Shown: positions 24,421 through 32,756 of the stretch, in pieces
How the letters are laid out: each line of letters begins with the position of its first letter
Numbering within the stretch: position 1 is the stretch's first letter
Source of the DNA: CAKSIN01 sp964423705
GTDB taxonomy: Bacteria; Bacillota; Clostridia; UMGS1810
NCBI GenBank assembly: GCA_964423705.1
Contig: CAYRGA010000003.1
Coordinates: 1-50,755, forward strand
Direction: 5' to 3'
DNA length: 50,755 bases
Translations under genes and position numbers: made by a program
The notes under the pieces: generated by a model
Seen by the model: the letters and a program-made list of their open reading frames with translations, nothing else
Told to the model about the DNA's origin: nothing
Databases searched by the model: none

Positions 24421-25359
24421 TCAGATAAAAGCAAGTTGTTTTAAAATAAATATGAAGGCAAAGACCGTCACGGAGCACAGGCAAGTCTGCATCATGACTA
24501 TCTGCGCAGCAAGCTCGCCGTCTGCTCCCATCTGGCTTGCCATAGGGTATGACGACACGGCTCCGGGCGAAGCGTAAAGGGCGATAAGCATTGCCAAATA
24601 TCCGTTTCTGAATCCGAGAAGCACGGCTATCGTAAGAAAAATCGCAGGCACAGCTATAAGCTTGCCTATAACCGCAGATATGATTTGCTTTTTGTTTCCC
24701 TTTATTTGCTTGATGTCAATGGATGCACCGAGTATCACGAGTGCGAGCGGCGTTGCCGATGAGGAGATAGCCTTTACTGCGGATTCTATCGGCGAGTACA
24801 GCTTTATTCCCGAAAACAAAAATACAAAGCCGACAGCGGAGGCAATAATCAGGGGATTGGTTAGTATGCCCTTAAGTATTTTCCCAAAATCGGGTTTTTC
24901 GCCCTTGAAGGTTTCCAGGACGATTACCGCCAGAAGATTAAAGGTCGGTATCACACAGGCAACCAGCACGGCTACCGTGCCCGATACGGAATCTCCGCCC
25001 AGGGCAATCGAAAGCGGTACTCCGAATATTACAAAATTGCTTCTGAAAATCCCTTGTATTATGACCCCCACTTTTTTGTTGCTTTTTTCAAATATCGGCA
25101 CGGTTAACGATAGTATTCCGACAAGCACGAAAATACTGCAAACCGCATATAAAATCAATTTCGCATTAAAAACATCCGCAACCTCGGAGGTGTACACGTT
25201 GTAGAATATGAGCATCGGAAGGAATAATCTGAAAATCACCGTATTCATTTTCCCCGAAGTGTGTGAGTCCAGTATATTCGTAAATCTTAAAAGCTGTCCC
25301 AGAGCCATTTCAATAACCAGCGGCAGGATAACGTTTATGCTGAATATGAGATTATCCAT
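24421..25359 (-). CDS. AEC (auxin efflux carrier) family permease
   Basis: 312 residues, about ten hydrophobic helices in two groups of five with a hydrophilic break near residue 150 (LETFKGEKPDFGKILKG). LGQLLRFTNIL near the N-terminus, SNFVIFGVPLSIALGG near 120 and YASPGAVSSYPMASQMG near 265 are typical AEC segments. Bacterial members carry malate, malonate or other organic acids. The ATG at 25359 has AGGTGA six bases upstream; a GTG at 25368 is the alternative. It overlaps the end of leuA by eight bases. Placed after leuA and a MATE exporter, it might move a 2-oxo or hydroxy acid (inference). Confidence 0.85.
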   Translation of the reverse strand: MDNLIFSINVILPLVIEMALGQLLRFTNILDSHTSGKMNTVIFRLFLPMLIFYNVYTSEVADVFNAKLILYAVCSIFVLVGILSLTVPIFEKSNKKVGVIIQGIFRSNFVIFGVPLSIALGGDSVSGTVAVLVACVIPTFNLLAVIVLETFKGEKPDFGKILKGILTNPLIIASAVGFVFLFSGIKLYSPIESAVKAISSSATPLALVILGASIDIKQIKGNKKQIISAVIGKLIAVPAIFLTIAVLLGFRNGYLAMLIALYASPGAVSSYPMASQMGADGELAAQIVMMQTCLCSVTVFAFIFILKQLAFI

Positions 25360-27040
25360 GTCGCTCACCTCGTTTTTTATCTTTGAGCATATTGTTTATT
25401 GCACTTATGAGAGCCTTGATGGAGGCGTTGATGATATCGTTGTCCGTTCCGACTCCCCAGTAATTTTCATCGTTTGTATCACTTGAAATGCAGATGTACG
25501 CTGCTGCCTGAGAGCTTGATTTCGAAGTGAGAGAGTGTTCTTCATAGGTCGTTATGTGGTAATCCTCAAGAAAATCATTTCTGAGAGCATTCGCGACAGA
25601 GTCTATACGTCCGTTACCCTTTGCGGAGTATGTATTTTCAGACTTATCGTATGCAAGCGTTATGGAAGCGGTGATGCCGTCGTTTTGTACATAGTGCACT
25701 TCCTTGAATTGCAGAGGTGCGCTCAGATTTAAAAAGCCGTTTGAAAAAGCTTCAAATATCTTGTCGGGCTTAAGCTCCTTGTGTCTACGGTCGGATATAC
25801 CCTTTACATAATAGCCGAAATGCTCACGAAGCTTTGACGGCAGTGTATATCCATAGTGGCTTTGAAGGATGTAGCCGATGCCGCCTTTTCCCGACTGACT
25901 GTTTATTCTTATCACATCGTTTTCGTAGTTTCTGCCTATGTCGGCAGGGTCAATGGGCAGGTACGGAACAGACCAGGTTTTGACGTTGTGTTCGGTGCGG
26001 TATTGCATGCCCTTTGCGATGGCATCTTGATGCGAGCCCGAAAATGCCGCAAACACAAGCTTTCCCGCATAAGGCTGGCGCGGATTTACCGTCATTTCGG
26101 TCAGTTCTTCGTACTTTTCGATTATTGCGGGGAGATTCGTAAAATCAAGCTTTGGGTCTACTCCGTGTGAATACATGTTCATTGCCAGGGTGATGACGTC
26201 GGCATTTCCGGTACGCTCTCCGTTTCCGAAAAGTGTACCTTCCACTCTCTGCGCCCCTGCCAAAAGTCCCAGCTCGGTATCGGCTATGCTGCATCCTCTG
26301 TCATTGTGTGGATGCAACGATACGATGACACTATCCCTGAAATTCAGGTTATCACACATGTATTCCACCTGGTTTGCGTATATATGCGGAAGCGAAAGCT
26401 CAACTGTCACCGGTAAATCGATGATGGCTGTTTTTTCTTTTGTGGGCTTCCAAATGTCAAGCACGCTGTTGCATACCTCCAGTGCAAATTCCGGCTCTGT
26501 ACCCGTGAAGCTCTCCGGACTGTATTCAAGGCGTATGCAGCCGCTTGATGAATCGGCGTATTTTTTGACAGCCTTTGCTCCGTTTACGGCAATTTTTTTG
26601 ATTTGGTCGGTTGTCTTTTTAAAAACCTGCTCACGCTGTGCGGAGGATGTGGGGTTGTACATGTGCACGATGGCACTTTTAACACCTTCAAGAGCATCGA
26701 AGGTGCGCTTTATGATGTGCTCTCTTGCCTGTGTCAAAACCTGAACCGTAACATCATCGGGTATAAGCTTCTGTTCTATAAGCGTGCGCAGAAATGTATA
26801 CTCGGTATCGGATGCAGCCGGAAAACCGACTTCTATTTCTTTAAAGCCCAAATTCACGAGCATTTTAAAAAAGGAGATTTTCTGTTCCAAGTTCATCGGC
26901 ACGGCGAGAGCCTGATTGCCGTCACGCAAATCCACACTGCACCATATCGGTGCGCGGTCGATGTATTCCTTTTTTACCCATTTACAGCTGCTTATGGGTG
27001 CCGGATAATATTCGCGCTTGTATTTATCAAAGTTTTTCAT
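25352..27040 (-). CDS. leuA: 2-isopropylmalate synthase, long class
   Basis: First committed step of leucine synthesis: 2-oxoisovalerate plus acetyl-CoA to 2-isopropylmalate. 562 residues of the long (actinobacterial-like, type 2) class, recognised by the N-terminus YYPAPISSCKWVKKEYIDRAP. APIWCSVDLRDGNQAL near 31 holds the metal and substrate residues, SLHPHNDRGC near 240 the HxH metal ligands, and NGERTGNADVITL near 275 the late catalytic region. The last 130 residues or so are the LeuA regulatory domain for leucine feedback. The start overlaps the MATE gene by 14 bases and carries GGAGGAAGGAATAA upstream. leuB, leuC and leuD are not in this window. No T-box or leader peptide was seen. Confidence 0.93.
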   Translation of the reverse strand: MKNFDKYKREYYPAPISSCKWVKKEYIDRAPIWCSVDLRDGNQALAVPMNLEQKISFFKMLVNLGFKEIEVGFPAASDTEYTFLRTLIEQKLIPDDVTVQVLTQAREHIIKRTFDALEGVKSAIVHMYNPTSSAQREQVFKKTTDQIKKIAVNGAKAVKKYADSSSGCIRLEYSPESFTGTEPEFALEVCNSVLDIWKPTKEKTAIIDLPVTVELSLPHIYANQVEYMCDNLNFRDSVIVSLHPHNDRGCSIADTELGLLAGAQRVEGTLFGNGERTGNADVITLAMNMYSHGVDPKLDFTNLPAIIEKYEELTEMTVNPRQPYAGKLVFAAFSGSHQDAIAKGMQYRTEHNVKTWSVPYLPIDPADIGRNYENDVIRINSQSGKGGIGYILQSHYGYTLPSKLREHFGYYVKGISDRRHKELKPDKIFEAFSNGFLNLSAPLQFKEVHYVQNDGITASITLAYDKSENTYSAKGNGRIDSVANALRNDFLEDYHITTYEEHSLTSKSSSQAAAYICISSDTNDENYWGVGTDNDIINASIKALISAINNMLKDKKRGERHG

Positions 27041-28406
27041 TTATTCCTTCCTCCTCTAATCGCTTTTTTGTTTTTCTGTACATCAGTGCGTAGCACATGA
27101 AGTGAATAGCTGCGGTTATCGTCCACGAGATTGGATATGAAGCGTACACGCAGTCGAGTGTCGGTACGAGCTTGAAAACCGTGCAAAGCCACACTATTCT
27201 TAAAAGGCACACTCCCGCAAGCGAAACCATCGCCGGGAGAATCGATTTTCCCATTCCTCTCAGCGAACCGACAGGAATCTCCATTATTCCGCACAAGAAG
27301 TATGTGCTCATAATATATGAAAAGCGTATGATTCCGTATTTTATGGCGTCGTGGTCATTCGGAAGATATATTGCCAACAGTTCTCTCTGCCAAAACTTAA
27401 ATATTACCGTGAGAATTATCCATACTGCCATTATGAGTGAAGAGCATATTAAAATAATCCTGTTCAGTCTCTTGAGCTTTTTCGCTCCGTAGTTTTGACC
27501 GCTGAATACCAAAGAGGCTTGACTGAAGGCATTCATCGCTACATATACGAAGCCCTCAATGCTTGAAGCGGCACTGTTTCCGGCGATAACCAGCGAGCCG
27601 AATGAATTTATCGTACTTTGGATTATAATGTTTGAAATCGAAAACATCGTCGACTGTATACTTGCCGGTATTCCGAGATACATGAGTTGTTTGAGCTTTC
27701 TTCGAGAAATTTTGATTTTATGAAAGACCAGCTTGCAGACACCTTCATTTCTGAGAAGAGTTATAAATACCAGCGCGGCGGAGAGGTACTGTGCGGCGAT
27801 TGTCGCAAGTGCAACGCCGAGTGTACCGAGGCGGAATTTTATTACCAGCAGGAGATCCAAAGATACATTTATAAGTCCCGAAAACGTCAGAAAATACAGC
27901 GGACGCTTGGTGTCACCCGAGGTACGCATTATTGCGCTTCCGTAGTTATACAGCAGTATTGCTGGAGAACCCATAAAGTATATTTTCAGGTATGTGACAG
28001 CCTGAGGCAGGATGTCCTTCGGAGAGCCCATTGCGGTGAGTATCGGCTTTACGAAGAATATGCTGGCGATTGCAAGTATCGTACCGAGGATAAGACTTAT
28101 GGCGATAGATGTGTGCACCGTTTCCGAGGCGGATTTTTTGTCACCGGCACCTATATACTGCGAAAGTGCTATGCTGGTGCCTATGGAAAGTCCCGAAAAC
28201 ATGTTGACAGCCAGGTTTATTACGGACGAGGTTGAGCCTACCGCCGCAAGTGCAGTACTTCCCGTGTATCTTCCGACCACTATCATGTCTGTTGCATTGT
28301 AAAAAAGCTGCAGTAAGCCGGACAGCATGAGCGGTACGGAAAAAAGTATGATTTTTCCCGTGAGCGGTCCGTTTACCATGTCTATTTCATGATTCCGTTT
28401 CAGCAT
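27027..28406 (-). CDS. MATE-family efflux transporter
   Basis: 459 residues, twelve hydrophobic helices. MVNGPLTGKIILFSVPLMLSG is the typical first helix of the family. MIVVGRYTGSTALAAVG near 44 and the matching IIAGNSAASSIEGFVY in the second half show the internal repeat. It probably exports a small molecule by Na+ or H+ antiport; the substrate is unknown. CGGAGG precedes the ATG at 28406; an in-frame ATG at 28448 lies inside the leader and is rejected. First gene of an overlapping three-gene unit with leuA and the AEC carrier. Confidence 0.9.
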   Translation of the reverse strand: MLKRNHEIDMVNGPLTGKIILFSVPLMLSGLLQLFYNATDMIVVGRYTGSTALAAVGSTSSVINLAVNMFSGLSIGTSIALSQYIGAGDKKSASETVHTSIAISLILGTILAIASIFFVKPILTAMGSPKDILPQAVTYLKIYFMGSPAILLYNYGSAIMRTSGDTKRPLYFLTFSGLINVSLDLLLVIKFRLGTLGVALATIAAQYLSAALVFITLLRNEGVCKLVFHKIKISRRKLKQLMYLGIPASIQSTMFSISNIIIQSTINSFGSLVIAGNSAASSIEGFVYVAMNAFSQASLVFSGQNYGAKKLKRLNRIILICSSLIMAVWIILTVIFKFWQRELLAIYLPNDHDAIKYGIIRFSYIMSTYFLCGIMEIPVGSLRGMGKSILPAMVSLAGVCLLRIVWLCTVFKLVPTLDCVYASYPISWTITAAIHFMCYALMYRKTKKRLEEEGINEKL

Positions 28407-28462
28407 TGTTTCCTCCGTTATATCGGCGATGCACAACGGCATCGGCACATATTGTTAATCTT

Positions 28463-28491
28463 AGAATACTACTAAATCCATGCGCCGTCAA
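28463..28491 (-). promoter_or_regulatory. Promoter of the MATE-leuA-AEC unit
   Basis: Minus strand TTGACG (28486-28491), 17 bases, TATTCT (28463-28468), with a short leader of about 50 bases. Confidence 0.6.
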
Positions 28492-28516
28492 TCGCAAATA
28501 AAGATTATTGTATAAT

Positions 28517-28545
28517 TTGACACATAAAAAAATTTGTTGTATTAT
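28517..28545 (+). promoter_or_regulatory. Promoter of the HAD-family gene
   Basis: TTGACA (28517-28522), 17 bases, TATTAT (28540-28545). Confidence 0.7.
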
Positions 28546-28571
28546 TTAAAGATAAGGGCGGTGAAACTTTA

Positions 28572-29135
28572 ATGAATGTATATGATTTTGACAATACCCT
28601 GTACAAGGGTGAGAGCGCATATGATTTCTATAAATACTGTGTGTTAAGAAAACCTGTTTTGCTAAAGGTTCTTTTTCCGATAATCAAGGATTTGATAAAG
28701 TATAAAATGTGTCGCATGTCGGTTGATGAATTTAAGGAGCGAGGTAGGTATTACACGGAAACGTTTTTCGGAATTTTTGACGATATAAGGAAAGAAGTAA
28801 GTATTTTCTGGGACAAAAATGAGCACAAATTAAAGGATTTTTATAAAGCTGTACGCAGAGATGACGATGTGATAGTATCTGCGAATATAGATATTCTTTT
28901 AGACGAGGCACTCAAAAGAATGGGTGTGAAAAACCGCATTTCTTCAAAATTTAATCTTGATACCGGTAAGCTGGAATATATTTGCTTTTCGGATGTAAAG
29001 GTCAGACTGTTTAAGGAAAGCTACGGCGATAAAATAGATGATTTCTATACGGATTCAAAAAACGATGCTCCGCTCATGGAGCTTGCCGAGAATGTTTATA
29101 TGGTAAAGGGAAACAAAATTGTAAAATATAAATAA
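28572..29135 (+). CDS. HAD-IB family phosphatase-like hydrolase
   Basis: 187 residues. DFDNTL at 5-10 is HAD motif I with nucleophile D5 and general acid D7. DDVIVSANIDI near 98 holds motif II, a lysine near 139 may serve as motif III, and FYTDSKNDAPLMELA near 158 is motif IV. The helical insert after motif I (residues 15-80) is the C1 cap of the phosphoserine-phosphatase-like IB branch. The substrate is unknown; relatives act on phosphoserine or on lipid- and sugar-linked phosphates. GGTG stands before the ATG. Confidence 0.85.
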   Translation: MNVYDFDNTLYKGESAYDFYKYCVLRKPVLLKVLFPIIKDLIKYKMCRMSVDEFKERGRYYTETFFGIFDDIRKEVSIFWDKNEHKLKDFYKAVRRDDDVIVSANIDILLDEALKRMGVKNRISSKFNLDTGKLEYICFSDVKVRLFKESYGDKIDDFYTDSKNDAPLMELAENVYMVKGNKIVKYK

Positions 29136-29142
29136 AAATAGC

Positions 29143-29171
29143 TTGCATTTTGATGGCTTCAATAATATAAT
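29143..29171 (+). promoter_or_regulatory. Promoter of the structured leader
   Basis: TTGCAT (29143-29148), 17 bases, TATAAT (29166-29171). The start of transcription falls near 29178, exactly at GAGGC. Confidence 0.6.
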
Positions 29172-29177
29172 TATAAT

Positions 29178-29376
29178 GAGGCTTAATGTGTAACCGAATT
29201 AAGATGTCTCCGCCGCTCAAAGCGACGGATTCTGCTTGATTTTTCGGTCGGAGTATGTTCTTTCGCCCGAAACGTTAAATGGCAAGGCTAAAGTCCTTTA
29301 TTGAAAACCGCAACGCGGTTTGAATAATAAATTAAAATGACCTCATAATATTATTACTAATTATTGTGAGGTTTTT
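29178..29376 (+). promoter_or_regulatory. Candidate riboswitch-like or attenuator leader RNA
   Basis: A non-coding leader of about 200 bases with its own promoter. Stems seen: CTTAAT with ATTAAG (29182-29187, 29198-29203); TCCG-c-CGCT with AGCG-a-CGGA (29209-29229); TTTCGG with CCGAAA (29242-29247, 29267-29272); AAACCGC with GCGGTTT (29305-29311, 29315-29321). The segment CCTCAT at 29341-29346 can pair with ATGAGG at the RNA 5' end (29176-29181) or with TGTGAGG at 29365-29371, which forms a terminator followed by TTTTT and also holds the ribosome site of the next gene. Such mutually exclusive pairing is typical of riboswitches. It does not match any riboswitch class I can recall. Confidence 0.5.
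29341..29376 (+). terminator. Terminator or expression-platform hairpin over the ribosome site
   Basis: CCTCATAATA pairs with TATTGTGAGG (29362-29371, one G-U pair), then TTTTT. The GTGAGG arm is also the ribosome site of ATG 29377. Confidence 0.6.
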
Positions 29377-29751
29377 ATGAATTATATAGCTTTGTTTTTA
29401 ACGGGTGCCGCCGGGTATTCCTTGATTGAGATGCTATGGCGGGGATATACACACTGGACAATGTCCCTGTCCGGCGGATTGTGCTTTATTATAATATATT
29501 TTTCCGGCGAAAGCATGACGGAGTACGGCCTGTGGCAAAAGTGTATTCTCGGCGCCGCTGTGATTACCGCGGTTGAGCTGGTAGTCGGAATCATCGTCAA
29601 TATAATATTAAAGTGGAATGTATGGGATTATTCAAAAATACCTTTGAACTTTATGGGGCAGATATGCCTTCCATATTCCGTTTTATGGTTTTTTCTCTGC
29701 TTTCCTGTTTTGGGAATTTGCAAAAGCCTGAGCAAAATATTGAAATTTTAA
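29377..29751 (+). CDS. CmpB-type putative ABC-transporter membrane protein (PF06541-like)
   Basis: 124 residues with four hydrophobic helices, at about 2-20, 27-45, 54-80 and 95-115. NVWDYSKIPLNFMGQICLPYS near 83 (broken here by no gap but with W, D, Y, P, N, G and Q conserved) is the signature of the putative ABC-transporter type IV family called CmpB. Members are small membrane proteins of unknown substrate. No ATPase partner is present nearby. The gene sits behind the structured leader, with its ribosome site inside the final hairpin, so expression is probably controlled at that RNA. GTGAGG precedes the ATG. Confidence 0.75.
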   Translation: MNYIALFLTGAAGYSLIEMLWRGYTHWTMSLSGGLCFIIIYFSGESMTEYGLWQKCILGAAVITAVELVVGIIVNIILKWNVWDYSKIPLNFMGQICLPYSVLWFFLCFPVLGICKSLSKILKF

Positions 29752-29821
29752 AATACAAAGGAACAGCCGCGCAATCCTATGAAATCTTGATTAAACGGCA
29801 AAAACGAGAGGATGTCAACTA

Positions 29822-30727
29822 GTGAATACAAAAATATCAAAAAGATTAAAAAGCAATTTGCTGCTGCTTTTGGTGGCGGTTATCTGGGGTACGTCGTTTG
29901 TTGCTCAAAAAACGGGTCTCGGAACGCTTAAGCCGAACACTTTCAACGGCATTAGAACCCTTTTGGGTGCAATAGCACTTTTGCCGCTAATCCTGGTGCG
30001 CGGTGTGACAAATAAGGAAAAACAGCCGCCGACTGAGCGAGGCGGGAAAACCCTTCTTAAGGCGGGCTTGATATGCGGAGTGCTGCTTTTCGCCGCAGGT
30101 ACATCACAGACCTACGGTTTGCAGTATGCCGATGCGGGCAAGGCCGGGTTCGTCACGGCATTGTACATAGTTTTGGTACCGTTAATGGGGATTTTTGCCG
30201 GAAAACGTATTAAACCGCTTTTGGCTGTGGGTGTGGTGTGTGCCACGGCCGGCTTATATTTTCTATGTGTCAACGATTTTTCAAGCTTTAAGCCGGAAAA
30301 GGGTGATTTGTGGCTGTTCGCATGCGCCGTACTATTTTCTTTTCATATTCTTGCGATAGATTATTTTTCACCGCTTACTGACGGTGTTAAGCTTTCATGC
30401 TTACAGTTTTTTGTATCATCGAGTATAAATATTGTGTTGATGTTTATTTTGGAAAAACCTGTCTTGACAGACATAACGGCTTGTTGGTTTCCGCTGTTCT
30501 ATGCCGGGGTTATGAGCTGCGGTGTTGCGTACACTTTGCAGGTAGTGGCACAGAAAAACACAGATCCCACGGTCGCATCCATACTCATGAGCATGGAGTC
30601 GCTTTTTGCACTTCTCGCCGGTATATTGTTCGGAGAAGCGGCATCGGCTCGAAAACTCATCGGCTGTGCATTCATGATGATAGCTATCATTCTGGCGCAG
30701 CTTCCGAATAAAAAGGAGATAAAATAA
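29822..30727 (+). CDS. DMT-family (EamA) transporter
   Basis: 301 residues with ten hydrophobic helices and two EamA repeats. LLLLVAVIWGTSFVAQK near 15 and the second-repeat TDPTVASILMSMESLFALLAG near 245 (S, E, A and G positions conserved) are typical; exporters of amino acids or other metabolites fall here. Translation probably starts at GTG 29822, with GAGAGG about 13 bases upstream, a rather long spacing. It begins a dense run of genes (DUF523, luxS, ispG, polC) with gaps of 1 to 24 bases. Confidence 0.85.
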   Translation: MNTKISKRLKSNLLLLLVAVIWGTSFVAQKTGLGTLKPNTFNGIRTLLGAIALLPLILVRGVTNKEKQPPTERGGKTLLKAGLICGVLLFAAGTSQTYGLQYADAGKAGFVTALYIVLVPLMGIFAGKRIKPLLAVGVVCATAGLYFLCVNDFSSFKPEKGDLWLFACAVLFSFHILAIDYFSPLTDGVKLSCLQFFVSSSINIVLMFILEKPVLTDITACWFPLFYAGVMSCGVAYTLQVVAQKNTDPTVASILMSMESLFALLAGILFGEAASARKLIGCAFMMIAIILAQLPNKKEIK

Positions 30728-30728
30728 T

Positions 30729-31199
30729 ATGAGAAAAATACTGGTTTCTGCGTGCCTGTACGGCGAATGTACAAAATACGACGGAGGAAATAACATCCTA
30801 AAAAATCCTTTCTTTTTAAGATGGAAAAACCGCGGAGTTCTTATCCCGGTATGTCCCGAAGTACTCGGAGGGCTTTCCGTCCCAAGAAAATGCAGTGAAA
30901 TCTGTGGTGAGCGGGTGGTGTTTTCCGACGGTACGGATGTTACGGAAAATTTCAGACGCGGAGCTGAAGATGTTCTTAAAATTGCAAAAGAAAATAATGT
31001 GGTGTTTGCCATATTAAAGCAAGGCAGTCCGTCATGCGGATGCAAAAAGGTGTATGACGGAACATTCAGCGGCAATAAAATCAACGGTACGGGAATTACC
31101 GCGAGGATGTTGTTGGACAACGGGTTTGTGGTTTTTGATGAAGACGATATCGGCATTGCCAATTTGTTTTATACGCATGCAGAGAAGGGGCACAAATAA
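30729..31199 (+). CDS. DUF523-family protein
   Basis: 156 residues. VSACLYGECTKYDGGNN near residue 6, VCPEVLGGLSVPR near 41 and ILKQGSPSCGCKKVYDG near 94 are the conserved blocks of DUF523, with invariant cysteines C9, C42, C102 and C104 that suggest a metal or iron-sulfur site. Family function is not established. The ATG lies one base after the upstream stop, with AAGGAG before it, so translation is tightly linked to the DMT transporter gene. Confidence 0.87.
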   Translation: MRKILVSACLYGECTKYDGGNNILKNPFFLRWKNRGVLIPVCPEVLGGLSVPRKCSEICGERVVFSDGTDVTENFRRGAEDVLKIAKENNVVFAILKQGSPSCGCKKVYDGTFSGNKINGTGITARMLLDNGFVVFDEDDIGIANLFYTHAEKGHK

Positions 31200-31213
31200 G
31201 AAGGAGAATAGTT

Positions 31214-31684
31214 ATGAATGAAAAAAATTCGGAAAAAGTGGAGAGCTTTTCGCTTGACCATACAAAGGTAAAAGCACCCTTTGTGCGTAAATGCACCGTT
31301 TTAAAAGGTGACAAGGGTGACGTGGTAACAAAATACGACATAAGATTTATGCAGCCGAATGCCGAGGAGATGCAGTCGGAGGGTATTCATACGCTGGAGC
31401 ATCTTTTAGCGACATACATGCGTGAATACTTCGATAATATAATAGATTTATCTCCGATGGGATGCAGAACAGGGTTTTATCTTACCGTATGGGGCGAGCC
31501 TAGGGTATCTGTAATCGCAGAGGTTGTAACAAAAGCACTCGGTGATGTTATGAAAAGTGATGAGATTCCGGCAGAAAACCCGATTCAGTGCGGAAATTAT
31601 AAATTACACAGCTTATCACTTGCAAAGGAATACGCGGATAAGGTTTTAAAAGCGGGACTCAGTGACAGGATTTACGGTGAATAA
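31214..31684 (+). CDS. luxS: S-ribosylhomocysteine lyase
   Basis: Splits S-ribosylhomocysteine to homocysteine and DPD, the autoinducer-2 precursor, in the activated methyl cycle. 156 residues, the standard length. Metal ligands H59 and H63 with catalytic E62 in HTLEH, catalytic C84 in MGCRTGFY and third ligand C126 in QCGNYKLHSLS are all present. AGAAGGAG precedes the ATG. It is cotranscribed with DUF523 upstream and ispG downstream; mtnN (pfs), its usual partner, is not in the window. Confidence 0.96.
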   Translation: MNEKNSEKVESFSLDHTKVKAPFVRKCTVLKGDKGDVVTKYDIRFMQPNAEEMQSEGIHTLEHLLATYMREYFDNIIDLSPMGCRTGFYLTVWGEPRVSVIAEVVTKALGDVMKSDEIPAENPIQCGNYKLHSLSLAKEYADKVLKAGLSDRIYGE

Positions 31685-31708
31685 GTTTAGATAAGAGTGG
31701 TGGCAGTT

Positions 31709-32746
31709 ATGACTAAAAAAATAAAAATCGGAAATAAAATCATTGGCGGCGGAAGTCCTGTGCTTATACAATCCATGTGCAATACCCGCACTTCGGATGT
31801 GGATAGCACGGTAAAGCAAATTAAGGAGCTTGAAGCGGCGGGCTGTGACATAATCCGTGTGGCAGTTCCCGATGAAGAAAGTGCCTCCGCAATATCCGAG
31901 ATAAAAAAGCAGATACATATACCGCTTGTGGCGGATATCCATTTTGATTATAAGCTGGCATTGAAATGCTTGGAAAACGGTGTGGACAAGGTTCGCATAA
32001 ATCCGGGCAATATCGGCTCCGAGGAGGGTGTAAAGCAGGTTGCGCTGACTGCGAAGAAGCTCAATGTACCTATACGTATAGGCGTAAACAGCGGCTCCGT
32101 GGAAAGGGAGCTTTTGCAAAAGTATGGTTCACCAACCCCTGAAGCAATGGCGGAAAGTGCAAAAAAGCACATAGATATGCTGAATAAATATGATTTTGAC
32201 GATATAGTCATATCTCTTAAGGCATCTGACGTAAACAAAACGATAGATGCTTACAGACTTATAAGCCGAATGTACGATTATCCTCTGCATTTGGGGGTTA
32301 CGGAAGCGGGAACCTTCCTGGGAGGAACAGTAAAATCGGCTATCGGTATAGGTTCGCTGTTAAAAGACGGCATAGGCGACACAATCCGTGTTTCGCTTAC
32401 GGATGAGCCCATTAAAGAGGTTGTGGTTGCGAAGCAGATTTTAAATGCTCTCGGCTTAAGGGGCGGTAGCCCGACCTTTATATCATGTCCGACCTGCGGA
32501 AGGACAAATATAGGTCTTATACCGCTTGCAAAGCGGGTTGAGGAGTACCTATACGGTGTGGATAAAAGCATTACCGTGGCTGTTATGGGATGTGCCGTAA
32601 ACGGTCCCGGCGAAGCCAGAGAGGCGGATATAGGAATAGCCGGCGGCGATGGTGTGGGACTTATTTTCAAGAAAGGCGAAATACTGAGGAAAGTGTCGGA
32701 AGAAATGCTCTTTGACGAGCTTGTAAGTGAAATTGAGAAAATGTGA
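31709..32746 (+). CDS. ispG: 4-hydroxy-3-methylbut-2-enyl-diphosphate synthase
   Basis: Penultimate step of the MEP isoprenoid pathway, a 4Fe-4S enzyme using flavodoxin or ferredoxin. 345 residues, usual for the bacterial type. GGGSPVLIQSMCNTRTSDV near 13 opens the TIM barrel and ISCPTCGRTNIG near 262 holds two cluster cysteines. VAVMGCAVNGPGEAREADIG near 292 gives the third cysteine and the GPGE signature. ATG 31709 has GGTGG six bases upstream; a GTG at 31697 is less likely. polC follows after 10 bases, as in many Clostridia. Confidence 0.95.
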   Translation: MTKKIKIGNKIIGGGSPVLIQSMCNTRTSDVDSTVKQIKELEAAGCDIIRVAVPDEESASAISEIKKQIHIPLVADIHFDYKLALKCLENGVDKVRINPGNIGSEEGVKQVALTAKKLNVPIRIGVNSGSVERELLQKYGSPTPEAMAESAKKHIDMLNKYDFDDIVISLKASDVNKTIDAYRLISRMYDYPLHLGVTEAGTFLGGTVKSAIGIGSLLKDGIGDTIRVSLTDEPIKEVVVAKQILNALGLRGGSPTFISCPTCGRTNIGLIPLAKRVEEYLYGVDKSITVAVMGCAVNGPGEAREADIGIAGGDGVGLIFKKGEILRKVSEEMLFDELVSEIEKM

Positions 32747-32756
32747 GGGACGAGGT

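Noticed and set aside
28407..28462. T-box or leucine attenuator before the leuA unit
   Set aside because: The leader is only about 50 bases, with no Leu-codon-rich peptide, T-box sequence or terminator.
29136..29376. Known riboswitch classes (SAM, TPP, cobalamin, lysine, THF, ZTP, guanidine) or a tRNA
   Set aside because: None of the conserved core sequences of these classes, nor a tRNA cloverleaf, could be found in the leader.
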